A stretch of DNA of 64,000 nucleotides from Lota lota (taxonomy: Eukaryota > Chordata > Actinopteri > Gadiformes > Lotidae). The translations under genes and the position numbers were made by a program. The DNA is taken from contig JACYXH010000363.1 in the NCBI GenBank assembly GCA_026745465.1, positions 848,501-912,500 of the forward strand, written 5' to 3'. The notes beneath the pieces are model-generated. The model worked only from the letters and a program-made list of their open reading frames with translations. It did no database searches and had not been told where the DNA came from. Below are positions 20,610 to 61,720 of the stretch, piece by piece. Position 1 is the stretch's first letter; every line of letters begins with the position of its first letter.

Positions 20610-20950
20610 ACTTAGCAAAATGTTTTATACCTGTGTGCTAACGTAGATAAATGTTTTATACCTGTGTGCTAACATAGCGAAATGTTTTATACCTGTGTGC
20701 TAACGTAGCTAAATGTTTTATACCTGTGTGCTAAGGTAGCGAAATGTTTCATACCTGTGTGCTAACGTAGCGAAATGTTTTATACCTGTTTGCTAACGTA
20801 GCGAAATGTTTTATACCGGTGTGCTAAGGTAGCGAAATGTTTTATACCTGTGTGCTAACGTAGCGAAATGTTGTATACCGGTGTGCTAACGTAGCGAAAT
20901 GTTTTATACCGGTGTGCTGACGTAGCGAAATATTGTATACCTGTGTAACT
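20610..20950. repeat. 31-bp satellite, 11 copies
   Basis: Eleven head-to-tail units of exactly 31 bp contain TAGCGAAATGTTTTATACC then TGTGTGCTAACG. Units differ at one to three positions. Two short phrases with GAGATAATAAAA-TGAAGTTAA recur just downstream, near 20971 and 21069. Confidence 0.92.
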
Positions 20951-21291
20951 GCTTGCAACCCATCCCTGTACGAGATAATAAAAATGAAGTTAAACACTGG
21001 TACATGTATCAAGATGCCTTTGATTGTCTGTCTCCTTCCACTGTACCTGCATGTACTCATCATCCTTATGAGATAATAAAATGAAGTTAACATACACTGT
21101 AGCAGCGTTATAGGCTAGTATGTTTGTCCGGTTAGCCTAACCTCGGACGTGGGTATTAAATACATCGCTGCTCAGACGGAGCTTCACCATCCACACACAC
21201 CGTTGCGTTGTACAATAAGTGTCCGAGAAGCCCAACTTTATCGTCCCCTCGGTTCTCTGTTCACACAGACCGCGCCGCCGGTGCCCCTTGG

Positions 21292-21335
21292 TCGTGACGT
21301 CAGACTACATCGGAAAAGGTAGTCTGACGTCACGA
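21292..21335. repeat. Perfect 17-bp inverted repeat with CRE cores
   Basis: The left arm TCGTGACGTCAGACTAC (21292-21308) is the exact reverse complement of the right arm at 21319-21335, with a 10-base spacer. Each arm contains TGACGTCA, or its equivalent, the full cAMP-response element. Confidence 0.95.
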
Positions 21336-22528
21336 AAAGAACGCTATCTGCGTAGTGTTTTGGGGAGAATGGCAAAAACACAGGCTTTTACCTTCTTTCT
21401 CTAAATTGGGGAATTATTTCAGTAACAGTGATAAAATGGCATATATTACTATGTTGACGATCATATAAGACAAATGAACACGTTTAAAATAAAAAAGTGG
21501 TTTTGGGTTCACTGGCTCTTTAATGCCATTGGAAAATATTTGGTAGAATTTCTGAATCCATGGTAAACGGGTTACTTCTGTCATCAACTGGATATGAAAC
21601 TGATAGTCTATTAACATCACACCATATCGATTACTACGACACACAAATTCAAACTTTTAGTATTGGTCAGTGGGTATTGTTTTGCACATGTTTATATTAG
21701 CACAGCTAGTGGTAATGACTGCAAGCTAATCACTTTAGCATGGCTAAAATAAAACGAAGTAAAGGAAAACAATTAAAGATGTCACTGCCTTTTGACAAAG
21801 TTTACATCCATGATTGTAATTAGTAAAAACATCTAATGTAGCAAAATAGTTATTAATACATATTATTGCACACATTTATGTACACACCTATGCATCCACC
21901 ATTGAAACATGTGACTTATATTTACACATTTAAAGATTGGATGGTTGCCCAACAACCAGATGTCAGGTTTTTCTAAACAATTAATTTATAGTGGTTTTAC
22001 ATGAAGGCAGTGATATATTACACACGATTCTTAAATATGTATACATCTTTACTGTAAATATACCTATGGTATGTGTATTTATAGTGGATGGTCAATTGAA
22101 AAGCATCTTATTAATATGGGGGTATTGGTCTAAAACTGTTTTGTTGAGTAACTCAACTTGTTGTGTGTATCCTGCAGTCATACTGGTGGTGTAGGCTTTC
22201 TTGAATAAGGCACAGATCCTTTTCAAACAGAGTCCTGTCTTTCCCACACAATTAATAATATTAGCACCAAAACCTTTATCAAATAAAGTTAAAAAAAAAC
22301 GAAAAATCATTAAATGCTTTTTTTTTAATAATGTATTTTATGTAAAAAAATCAGTTAGGACTAAGATATGAATGTGAAGAAGTAAAATTCTCCATTATTG
22401 CTTTTAGGATAAGTGGCAGCATGGTCATTGGACCATGACAATTAGTTTTGATTGGTTCCTGTTACGAGAGAGAGTGTTCGTTAAAAATAGAGATTCTGAT
22501 GTGCCAGCGCTTTGTTTTCCAAAGCACA

Positions 22529-22529
<1 letters not shown>

Positions 22530-22620
<91 letters not shown>
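22530..22620. repeat. (GT)n microsatellite
   Basis: About 90 bp of GT roughly 200 bases beyond the DENND6A stop codon, probably within its 3' UTR. Confidence 0.95.
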
Positions 22621-22622
<2 letters not shown>

Positions 22623-22822
22623 TAACAGGGCACAAGTGCACTTAAAATCATGTCACTGGAGTACAGCCTGCTCTCTTCAAGTAAAAGTCAAGAGGTCAAG
22701 GTTCAATAGGTCGAAGTTGAGACGTTTGTTTGTATCAATGGTTAAAAGCTTCTACAGAGAAGATGGCTTCTCCATGTAGTGTTGTCCGCCCTCCATGAGG
22801 GGCCCCTGGGAGCCCGGAGAAG

Positions 22823-30974
<8,152 letters not shown>

Positions 30975-31195
30975 GGCGACTAAGCACGTGAAGTAACCCA
31001 CCCCTAACAAGAACGCTCTTTATTTCATTAAGATGTGTATCCAGCGTTTTCTTGTCCTTGTTTTTCTTAAGAACAACAGAGGGAAGAAGCGAAAGAACCG
31101 CTTAGCTTAGCATTTTAGCCAAGCGCGTAGCCGAGTAGTAAGACGTGATGACATAGGTCTGACGCTAACCGCGAAGTCTGTGGTACAACACAAGC

Positions 31196-31277
31196 GCGTG
31201 TGTGCGTGTGTGCGTGTGTGCGTGTGTGCGTGTGTGCGTGTGTGCGTGTGTGCGTGTGTGCGTGTGTGCGTGTGTGT
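31196..31277. repeat. 8-bp CGTGTGTG repeat
   Basis: About ten regular units of GTGTGTGC lie about 220 bp upstream of the DENND6A start codon. They are CpG-containing, unlike the plain GT runs elsewhere. Confidence 0.93.
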
Positions 31278-33100
31278 GGTTGATTGCAGTGGACTGGCAT
31301 ACCGTGGGCATAAACATGATGACTCGTACAATTAGATAAGGTTTACTTTGTTCAGACTGAACATATGGGCAGGAGAAACTATGGAACACAGTATGTTAGT
31401 CATTAACATATGTTAATTGTCATTTCAGAAGTCAGAACATTGTCCTTGACTTGAAGTGTTGCATTGGACAGAACAGTTGTTTATTCTAGTCGTGTGATTG
31501 GCTACAGCCAGTCATGCTGTGGTAAATGAAGTGATCCTCTATGGATCACAAAGTAAGGTAGTGTGTGTGTGTGCGTGTGTTTGTGTGTCTGTGTGTGTGA
31601 TTGTGTGTGTGTGCCCGGGCTGTTATACCATATTTCCACCAAGTTAACAAAGTAAACGTTATTACAGGCTGCACAATTGTCTCTACACAACAACCACACT
31701 ACCACAGCACACTGACCAAATGTAAGGCTGATGCGCCCAGAATAAGCCCCTATAGCTCCCCAGTCCTGAAACATGACAGCTGGTATGACCCCATCCGCTC
31801 TACAGGGGGCCAGCGAGGGGCCGCTAAACACATAGAATAGAACCACGTAGAACAGAATATAGAACCATATATTATATGTGGTTCTAGTCAATAATGGTTC
31901 TAGTCTATATGCACATAGACTAGAACCACATAAAACCACATATAACAGACCATATATAACAAAACCACATAGACTACGACAAAGTACCACATAGAACCAC
32001 TGAAGCTATTGGCAGATTGGTCTGGAGAGAGAGAGAGAGCGAGAGAGAAGTGCATATCGGAGTACAGACCTGAAGAATATCCTCAGTAGTGATGTCACTA
32101 TTGAATTTGAAATTAAATCATTATTTACAGTATTTTTGTGTTGAGTTGTTCGTCTGACTGCTGCTCAGTAAATCATTTTTGTTATTACATTAACGACTCG
32201 CAGTAGTGTCACATGTCTGTAGACCAACTGCTTATTCCAGATCATCAGCATCGTCTCTAGACATTGACTTAGCCTCGGCTATCAATACACCAGGGCTATA
32301 TAACCCTCTGAAGCAGCTTAATACACATGTAGGCTTTAACACTGTGGTATTATGCTACACCACCCTAATGATAAAATACTACACACACGCCGCCGGGACT
32401 TCAATTTAAGTTTTTATTCCTGAAGTTCACAACATGAAATGCTGTTGAGGAGGGAAGGGATTTGTCTTTTAGATTAACTAGTCACGGATTAGTCATGTGT
32501 TTGCAAATTCAGCTGTTTTAGATAACCACCGTAGGAAACAGGTACCGTTTCTCAGAGCCAGTAAAAATTCCCCCGCGTAACAATTAGTGATTTTTGTGTT
32601 ATTTGGCTTTGTGTGTGAGAACGTCAAAGCATGGTATGTGTTCCTGTTCATTATCATTATAACCATTTACTGCCCAATAAGCTTTAACATACAAGTAATG
32701 TGTGGTGTGTGTTGGTGCAGAAATACAAGATAAAAAAAACATGAAAGAACGGGACATTAAATAAACATGAAGATATAAAGAAAGTGCATGGAGTGCGTGT
32801 AGAGTACGCGTACAGTGCACGCCAGTGAACGCAGTGCCACTGCCCCTTTCTGCTCCTTCCTATACAGTATGGCGGCTGATACTTGCGTAGGACAACTTCT
32901 TCCACATTCCTCCCGGCAAACAGGGAGAGTACGGCGGCTATAGTTGACTATTAACCAGGGGACCACGGATCTGCTTGAAGGAGACAACGTCCGCGCATTT
33001 TGTTACTTGTACCGGATATTTTCATGGACGATAAACGGGCTGATGTGATGATCGGAAATGCAGCCAAGTAAACTCGCCTCATTTTCCGCGTCTTAACTCC

Positions 33101-33220
33101 AGACTGTCACCGAGAGGGTTAGTTAGCCGAGCTAGCTCACAGACTGTCAGTGAGCGGGCTAGTTAGCCGAGCTAGCGCACAGACTGTCAGTGAGCGGGCG
33201 AGTTAGCCGAGCTAGCTCAT
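33101..33220. repeat. 40-bp unit, three copies
   Basis: Exact 40-bp spacing: 33101, 33141, 33181. Each unit has AGACTGTCAGTGAGCGGGC followed by TAGTTAGCCGAGCTAGC, ending in a GAGCTAGCTC-like palindrome. It lies about 1.1 kb upstream of the SLMAP start codon. Confidence 0.93.
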
Positions 33221-34358
33221 CTTTGGGCTAACGCTCGCCTGCAGGCGACATTACTTAGTGAAGCAAGATATGCTCGACTCTATTTAGCCGCAGAGGGGAG
33301 GAATGGCATTAAGCCCACACACTATTAGCGAACTGGTAGAGAGGGGCCGACAGAGAACCGTTAAAACATTTAAGTATCCGGAAAACAAGTTTATTATCTC
33401 CACTAGCCTGGCTGCTAACTCCAGACCAATAGCTATAAATTTAACGCCAGGGTTAGCCACTTCTCTTGTCATCTGGAGAGCTAGTCAACTATCTTATTCT
33501 AGTTTCACCGGGTCAGTTAACCTCTAAATCAAGCATTGTGAAGTTTTTTTTTTAACCAACCACGACAACTAACCAGGGCTAAAACTGGTCAAGGAAAAAG
33601 CGCTAGTGTGCTAACTGTAACGTTAGTGAAGTGAATCAGAGCTCATGTTGTAATGCGGACTAGTGGTTAGAGCTAGCATTCATTAGCCTCTTGTTAAGGT
33701 GTACTGTGGATGGAGTGTGTTCAAAAATAATAACAAGGTCATGGAGCTTTACATCGCCTTTAAATGACGAGTAGATGGTAGAATAGTGGTAGTTTAGCGC
33801 AAGCCAGAAGGCAGACCAGAGGGAACACTAGTTTGGTGGACTGCTCAGCCAGATAACCTGCGGTAATTAAGAGGTCACAACTAGTAACTCACTAATCCTT
33901 GTCATTTGGTTGTCATTTGTCTACACTCTACCAGCGGGTTATTTGGAGTGCCAGGGGAGAACATAGTGACGGGAGTCGGATTCTTGGATGTTTGATGGAC
34001 GTGGGAGTGTGTGCGCCAGCCTGTCACCGCGATACTGTGTCGTGCATGTCGTGACACATGGCACCGTGTCTCGCCACACTGTTCTCTGTCGTTAAGAAAC
34101 TTGTTTGGGGAACATTACGATGTGCTGTCAATTCTCTTATCAGTTATTAGTGTCGTTGAGTAAAGTTGGAGGCTGTGTACAGTCGAATATGAGCATCTGC
34201 TAGTGGCTACAGGTGTCTACCAGTAGCCCAACCCCTTGTCTGAAAAATCGGGCTCATATATTTTTATTTAGGAATTGTAACCGTATAAATCCGCCACTCT
34301 GGATCAAGAAACCTTGTCCATCGTCTCTGGTTGGAGCAACACTCTCAAGCCGTCCTCG

Positions 34359-54440
<20,082 letters not shown>

Positions 54441-54521
<81 letters not shown>
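54441..54521. repeat. (CA)n microsatellite in the SLMAP 3' UTR
   Basis: Starts right after the TAA of exon B, so it lies in the mature mRNA of the exon-B isoform. Together with the (GT)n at 54213 it could form a long hairpin enclosing the last exon. Confidence 0.93.
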
Positions 54522-54527
<6 letters not shown>

Positions 54528-55193
54528 CTCGTGCACACAGACATATGGTGAGGTGTGTAGTGGGTGCAGGGAGCAGTTTCTGTATAAAGTGTAATTGTAT
54601 ATAGTAATAACTGTGTGGCGGGGGGGTGTATAGAGATGTGATTTTTACTGAGAATCCACTCCCTCCAGCAGGGGCGCTGTGGGCTGATCCTCTCCTGTCT
54701 CTTCTTCTGTCTCTCCTTCTCCAGTCTGAACTGGTTCAAACTGTTTTGGTATCTAACCAGTCTGAACTAGTTTGGTATTGAACTGGTTTGTTTGTCTGTT
54801 TAATCCTCCATGTTGGTACAGGGTGCTGGGGGTGGGGCTAGGGGCGGGGTTTAAGTCAAGCCAAATGAAAATATGATTTCTCTGTGGTCTTCTGGGCACA
54901 AGGGGTCAAAGTGCCTCTGTAACTATCACCTGAGAGAGAGAAAGTGTATGCGTGCACCGGGAACGTGTGTCTGGTCAGACTCTCTGACCGCTGGTTTGTG
55001 GGTGCGTTTCTTGTCTGTTTGAAACCGACGAACAAATATTCCTGATGTTAAGAGTCAAACACACTACAGTCGAGAGAGAATTGTAAATTAAAGAGTTAAA
55101 GACTTATTGAATGATATTCGTTATTAGACTTATTTTGTTAAGATTGTTTAGAGCTAAGAGAGATGATGTAATGATTCTGCTGAGCGTTTTGGG

Positions 55194-55199
55194 ATTAAA
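55194..55199 (+). terminator. SLMAP: Candidate SLMAP poly(A) signal
   Basis: ATTAAA about 755 bases past the exon-B stop, after a stretch of non-repetitive sequence. The tandem repeat at 55209 begins just after it. Confidence 0.4.
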
Positions 55200-55208
55200 G
55201 TTGTAGCA

Positions 55209-55690
55209 ATGCTGACCCACCAACACCCCGAGTCCTGTCCTTTTCTTACTCACTCATTCACTAGGATTCACCATGTGGTTCACCATCACGTGAGTCCCAT
55301 CCTCTTACTCAATCATTCACTATGTGGTTCACCATCACCTGAGTCCCATCCTCTTCTTATTCTCACTCATTCACCAGGATTCACCATCGCATGAGTCACA
55401 TCCTCTTACTCATTCACCATGTGGTTCACCATCACCCGAGTCACATCTTCTTACTCGGTCACCAGGATTCACCATCACCTGAGTCCCATCCTTTATCTTT
55501 CACCAGGATTCACCATGTGGTTCACCATCACCTGAGTCACACCCTCTCTCACCAGGATTCACCATGTGGTTTACCATCACCTGAGTCACATCCTCTTCTT
55601 AATCATTCACCAGGATTCACTGTGATTAACCATCACCGAAGTCCAATCCTCTTACTCATTCACCAGGATTCACATGAGTCCTCTTTATAC
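55209..55690. repeat. Degenerate ~45-bp minisatellite
   Basis: About ten units carry CATTCACCAGGATTCACCA, TGTGGTTCACCATCACCTGA and GTCACATCCTCTT in varying order. The interval 55700-57480 that follows shows a CTGTCTGTC-rich tract (56890-57360) and no gene. Confidence 0.85.
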
Positions 55691-56884
55691 TGTCTCATAC
55701 AGTAAGGATTCACTAATATATTCACAACATATTAAGCATGTATTCACCATGCATTAAATGGTTTCAAAGGTCACACATTTTTATGTGCATTCAAAACTTC
55801 TCATTCTGAATAAATTCGGATTAATAATTAATAGGTTAACCATCAATTAACTTAATGCAATGTTAAAGAGACATACTGGAACTGCTGTCTCCAAACTCAG
55901 ACTGGTTGCACAATAAACCAAACTTTAAAAGTCACAATTACCAGAATTTTAAATCTTAAACACGAACCCAGTGCATGATAACCCGGGCTCTGAACAGAAA
56001 CCTGTAATAACATTATTCCTTTGAAGTCTAAGAAGAAATGAATAAGGAGCAGCATCCCAACCTTTCTGTCTGTTGACATGTTGCGTGTTGTTCTGGAGAT
56101 GAGGATGTTGAGGTCATCAACACCGTTCACATGTTTAGAAACCACAACCTATGCTCAAGTAGTAGAAGATGTCTTCATATTTAAGTCCTGCGGGGTCATT
56201 CTCAGCCAGCGCCTCATGCAATTCACAAAAATACTGTAAACGTAATTAGTACTGTGGTTTAGATCACATCCTATAATGAAAGGTTATCCACCTTGGTAGA
56301 CGCTAGAATGTTACCCCGTTCAATTTAACCGTCTTTGATATGACTACATCACACGAAACAAGTGACATCATCCAGGTTCAACCCTGTTGATCCGGTCATG
56401 TGATCCAGCATGGTGGCGCCTAGATGCCACCTGGACGGAGAAGCTCCAGATGTGGTGTGTAGACCAGTAGATACCAGTAGAGACCAGCAGGAGTACCTCT
56501 GGTCCAGGACATCTCTCACCACCTCATTGAATAGATTTATGTACTGTAGAAAGTCGCACAATTCCCACAACAAAACACATTTGGAACAGTAGTCCAGTTA
56601 TAATAATGGTTAAGTTACCGTTAGTTAATTAATAGTTATCTATAGTTCATTATATTTATGGTATAGATAACAGTCCTCTCTCTCTCTGGACTTTGATAGA
56701 CAGAGAAATGGGAAGGAGAGAATACAAAGGCGTGTGTGTGATTAAATGTGTGTGTGATTATGCGTGTATACAGGCTTGGCTCATGTTTGGACTTGGTCGG
56801 TTTGTCTCCTGAGACGACGTCCCAAATCATGTGTAGCATGATGTCATCAGCACGCCAGCGTCTAAACATGAAGCTGTCCTGTAA

Positions 56885-57365
56885 CGCCTGTCTGTCTCTC
56901 TCTCCCTGTGTCTTTCTGTATACCTTTCAGGCTGTATGTCTCTCTACCTGTCTGTCTCTCACTTGACTACGTGTCTGTCTCTCATACCTGTCCATACATT
57001 TGTCTGTCTGTATACCTGTCTGTCTCTCACCTGTCTGCCTGTCTATCTCTCATCTGTCTACCTGTTTATCTGCCTGTCTGTCTGTCAGTCTCTCTGCTTG
57101 TCTGTTTCTCCAACTCTCTGTCGGTCAATCTGTATACCAGTCAGCCTTTCTGTCTCTCTTCATGTCGGCCAACCTATCAGTCTGTCTGTCTGTCTATCTC
57201 TCTACTTATACGTCGACTGGTCTGTCTGTGAGTCTGTCAGTCTCTCTACCTTTCCATCTGCGGGTCAGCGTGTCAGCGAGTCTGTCTGTCCATCTGTCTG
57301 TCATTCACCTGTCTGTCTGTCTTTCTACCTGTTCACCTGTCTCTGTCTGTCTGTCCATCTGTATG
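56885..57365. repeat. (CTGT)n-type degenerate repeat
   Basis: Long stretch of TCTGTCTGTCTCTC units with varied spacing. The three long overlapping Ser/Cys/Leu frames here are repeat artefacts. Confidence 0.8.
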
Positions 57366-57482
57366 AAATATTTTATGTATGAAAAATATTCCATTACTAT
57401 ACTATAAAATATTCTATCATATACTATAATTTCATACTTGATCTAATATATACTATTTTATATACAGTATTAAAAGTATGGG

Positions 57483-57483
<1 letters not shown>

Positions 57484-57558
<75 letters not shown>
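57484..57558. repeat. (GT)n microsatellite
   Basis: About 75 bp in the region upstream of FLNB. Confidence 0.95.
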
Positions 57559-57561
<3 letters not shown>

Positions 57562-57717
57562 TGTGTCTTCACATTTGAACAGTGTTTAGACAACCAGGTG
57601 GAATCACGGGGTGTTTATTTGAATATTAGGGTGTGTTTGTTTCAATCTATCTCTGTCATGTCTACTTATTTGTACGGCATTACATTTGTTTATTTTGGAT
57701 ATTCTTTGCCTATACAT

Positions 57718-57915
<198 letters not shown>

Positions 57916-57931
57916 CGTCATCGTTAGCCAG

Positions 57932-57943
57932 TGCGCAGGCGCA
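57932..57943 (+). promoter_or_regulatory. FLNB: NRF1-like site in FLNB promoter
   Basis: TGCGCAGGCGCA matches the NRF1 consensus YGCGCAYGCGCR at all but one position. The surrounding 57930-58092 is GC-richer and reads as promoter and 5' UTR. Confidence 0.5.
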
Positions 57944-58092
57944 GTGCGTGGCTCCCAGTGTGAAGAGAGTCGGCTCTCTCAGACCTCAAACTGACTCCTG
58001 ACGGCTCAGAGGCAGCAGCAGCTTCCAGACAAAAAACTACCGACTAAAGTTACTTAACTTCCTCATACATCGGAGCCGAGAGACTCAGCGAG

Positions 58093-58384
58093 ATGCCGGT
58101 CACGGAGAAAGACCTGGCGGACGACGCGCCGTGGAAGAAGATTCAACAAAACACTTTCACGCGCTGGTGCAACGAGCACCTCAAGTGTGTTAACAAGCAG
58201 ATAGCGGACCTGCAGTTGGACCTGAGCGACGGACTGAGACTCATCTCCCTGCTGGAGGTGCTGAGCCAGAAGGGCATGCTGAGGAAGTACCACCAGAGGC
58301 CCACTTTCCGCCAGATGAAGCTGGAGAACGTGTCCGTGGCGCTGGAGTTCCTGGAGCGGGAAAACATCAAGCTGGTGTCCATAG
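58093..58384 (+). CDS. FLNB: Filamin-B, first coding exon (partial gene)
   Basis: 97 codons plus one base, ending at GTGAGT. The start [20 protein letters not shown] is that of filamin B. The exon carries most of the first calponin-homology domain of the actin-binding region, with [28 protein letters not shown] and [20 protein letters not shown]. Filamin B crosslinks actin and links it to membrane receptors. The remaining exons lie beyond 64000. The reading frame stays open past the donor but the protein similarity ends there. SLMAP-FLNB adjacency is as in other vertebrates. Confidence 0.97.
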
Positions 58385-59722
58385 GTGAGTTCAGGAACCC
58401 CGGCTCCTGGAGCTCCACCTACCCGCTCCCACCCCTGGGGACATACTCACCTCAAAAGTATTTTAGAATTCATCAATACAGTGGCGGTCGATTATTTATA
58501 TGTCCCGTATTGCTCGGAGATCAGAACACCCGGTGTCATGCTTCAGGTCAATGTTCGTTATTCGTTTGGTTATGTATCTGCGATGACGATTTGATATCAC
58601 TTCATTGATTATACACCTGCCTCCCTCTCCGAAAACGATTGGACCTGAAACTTGTAAAGAACAGAAGAACGATCTAACGGGAAAGCATTGCCGCAGCCTC
58701 TTATTAACAGTCGTGGGCTTCATCTGGTTGGAGTGTTCTGGTGTACTGATCCCTGCTTCGAATATCGATAAAACCACTGGGATTCACACTGACATGCAGT
58801 TTGATTTTGTAAGAAACATCTGATGGAGTGATCATCCTCTGATGGATCTGTGCCCCTGGTCCTCCACAGGTGTGTGTATGCGTGTTTGTGTGAGAGTGAG
58901 TGTTCCAGTGTGTGTGTGAGTTCCAGTGTGAGTCTGTAACAGTGTGTTTGAGTGTTTAGCAGGTATTTATTTTGTTATGATGGAGAACAAAAAGTTGTTG
59001 ATCTCATGTTGTCATAACGTCATGTTGGTTATCATAACTGCCAGTGTGAGCATCCCTTCATCTGCAACCACTCGGCCCTAAGATATCTTTATTCACTCCT
59101 CCTCCTCCCTTTACCAACCACTGACTGGTGCAATCAACGCTAACTGCATGCTTACCAGCAATGAAGCTTCAGTGCTTCTCAAGCTTCAGGAAAAACTACA
59201 ACTAGCTCATGTAGACTCATTTTCCCATCATTCCTGTTGACAACACAGGTAGTTGGGAGGCTATTATTCATCAACTTCCTGCCTGCTCTTCCTCTTCCTG
59301 GAACGGTCCTCCTGGTGATCACTGACCTTGCCACAATAACTGCTCCTCCAGGAGCAGGATGGGAGGTCACAGGAGGGTGTGTGGGTGACTTAAATCTCTG
59401 ATGGGCGGAGTCACCTGCGTACTTCCTCTTTAAGGAGTTATGTCAGCCGGGTGGGGCTGTATGTTTTAGGAAGAGGGTTACTGATTGATTACACACGGCG
59501 GTGAATGTGGCGGGAAAGGTTGGGTTACTTTCTGTCGGGAGAGAGAGAGAGAGAGAGAGAGACATTGTGACATGCCTCACCTCCATGTCAGCCAATAACT
59601 GTGTGTGTGTGTGAGTTAGGCTGTGTGTATGTTAGGCTGTGTGTGTGTGATTTGAAGTTGTGAGTCTGTTAGCTTGCTGCTTGGTTAACAACTGGTTAGC
59701 TGTCACTGGTTTGGCCCTCAAA

Positions 59723-59932
59723 GGTAGAGCCACAGAGCTAGGAGCCACAGAGCTAGGAGCCACAGAGCTAGGAGCCACAGAGCTAGGAGCCACAGAGCTA
59801 GGAGCCTCAGAGCTAGGGCCTCAGAGTTAGGGCCTCAGCGCTAGTATCCTCAGAGCTAGGGCCTTAGAGCTAGTAGCCTCAGAGCTAGTGCCTCAGCGCT
59901 AGGAGCCTCAGCGCTAGGGCCTTAGCTTAAGG
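59723..59932. repeat. 18-bp minisatellite
   Basis: GAGCCACAGAGCTAG units: five nearly identical, then about seven decayed (GGCCTCAGAGCTAG). Sequence decay increases to the right. Confidence 0.9.
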
Positions 59933-61215
59933 TCGGTTAGTCAGGGTTACGGTGTGCTAGCCATGGTTAACTGTTTGTCAGACAGACCGATATGTACCAT
60001 AATCTAGTCTCACCCAATAATAAGACACCAGCTTAGATCTGTCACCTGATTGGTTGGTTGCAACCCTAGACCACATTTGATCGTCCGATTGCACAACCAG
60101 GTATAGAGAGGGGAAGCGGAGTGGGTGTTGGCTGGGTGTGTGTTGTCTCGCCCTGCTCACTTTGCAGAATGTTGTGAAATACGTTTTCTAGGGAGTGAGA
60201 GAGAGAGATTGAGAGTGAGAGATAAAGAGAAGGAGAGAGACACGTGTAATCATTATGTCTACACTGCAGAGTGAACAGAACAGAGAGGTTTTCCCTCCCT
60301 TGGTTTTTATTTGTGTGTTTTCACCTGGTTTAAATCTAGAAATGTCATTTTCTATATTACATGCAAGGAAAAGATGAAGGGAAAGACTTTAATGAACTGG
60401 CCCAACCGGATCGACTGCTTACATGACCTAAACCATTCTGTGACCTCTCGCTCTGTGTGTCTGTTTCTGTCTCTCTTTGTTTCTGTCTCTCTCTCTCATT
60501 CTGCTTCATTTTAGGTCACTCTGCTTTCTATAGCTCTCCTCTGATTGGCTGACAGTCTGTCACTCTCCCTCTCTCAGGTCCCAGGCCTCCATGGAAATGT
60601 GTGTAATAGTGGAACGTGAAAAGCCCTGTTTAGTACAGTCTAGTCACAACACACACGTGCACGCGCAGCATGTATAGACAAGTAATCCTCTTTTAGAGTG
60701 GGGGGGGGGGGGGGGTAAACACACTGTAGCTGACCTTCCAGATTAAACAACTGTCTCTGTCTTTGTTTCTCTCTCTGTCTCTCTTTCTCTGACTTTGGGA
60801 GGGGTGCATTCAACCTGTTGCCCAGGAAAAAGGGGTAAACAAAGCCTCAGTGGCAACTGATTGGTTGTGCTTTCACCCTCTGGTCAGGTCAAAGGTTAGA
60901 ATCTGGGGATCAGAGCTGATGTAATTTCCTTCTGTTCAAACACTTCTTCCGGTATGGGTTCCAAAGGTTAGCTGTGTGGCTAACACATGGTCATAAACAA
61001 TGGAGTCATATAAACCCACAGTACCAAAACCGTTAGCGCTATGGAGCCAGAGGCCATTCGCTAACTTCCTTTAGCAAGTGTTGTGTGAGGTCATTCTGTT
61101 GTAATATCTATTTCATACATTTTATAGAAAACATTTAGGCTCGCACACGTAGGCACACACTTGCACAAACATGTTGATTTTGGGAACACCTTTCTGACTG
61201 TCATTGGAACACAAA

Positions 61216-61395
<180 letters not shown>

Positions 61396-61499
61396 GCCTC
61401 TTTCTTGCCTGAGGGAAGGTAACATTAGTAGAGACGACAGATAGATTTACACACAGACCTCTTTTGTCACTTGATGAACCAGGAAAGTTTCACCAGAAA

Positions 61500-61720
61500 C
61501 CCCAACATCAACCTTTTTAAACTTGAATCTAGACTTTAACCTTTAATACAGACTCTAAACTTTAATCTAGACACTAACATTGAATCCAGACTCTTACCTG
61601 TAATCCAGACTCTACACATTAATCTAGATTCTAACCTTGAATACAGACTAAACAATAATCTAGATACTTACCTTTTAACCCAGACTCTAAACTCTAACCC
61701 AGACTCTAAACTCTTTCTTT
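61500..61720. repeat. Degenerate ~25-bp repeat
   Basis: About eight imperfect units with TAATCTAGACTCTAACCTT in FLNB intron 1. Confidence 0.7.

Larger units (their letters stand above)
20951..22822. other. Interval holding the DENND6A 3' UTR and an inverted repeat
   Basis: No exon is recognised. A promoter-like GC-rich patch at 21120-21360 contains TATTAAATA and a 17-bp inverted repeat. The remainder is AT-rich. The right part must contain the DENND6A 3' UTR, but no AATAAA could be assigned with confidence. Confidence 0.4.
30975..34358. promoter_or_regulatory. Divergent DENND6A-SLMAP upstream region
   Basis: The genes start 3.4 kb apart on opposite strands. The interval holds a CGTGTGTG repeat (31196-31277), a patch of repeated GAACCACATA phrases (31830-32000) and a 40-bp triplication at 33101-33220. 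The rest, including open frames at 33303-33527 and 32684-32987, shows no recognisable coding sequence. The stretch before 34359 is probably SLMAP 5' UTR or promoter. Confidence 0.45.

Noticed and set aside
55209-55690. CRISPR-like array of spaced repeats
   Set aside because: Units are degenerate, spacing irregular and the genome is eukaryotic; it is a minisatellite.
58385-58608. Continuation of the FLNB frame beyond 58384
   Set aside because: Similarity to filamin stops exactly at a GTGAGT donor; the rest is intron.
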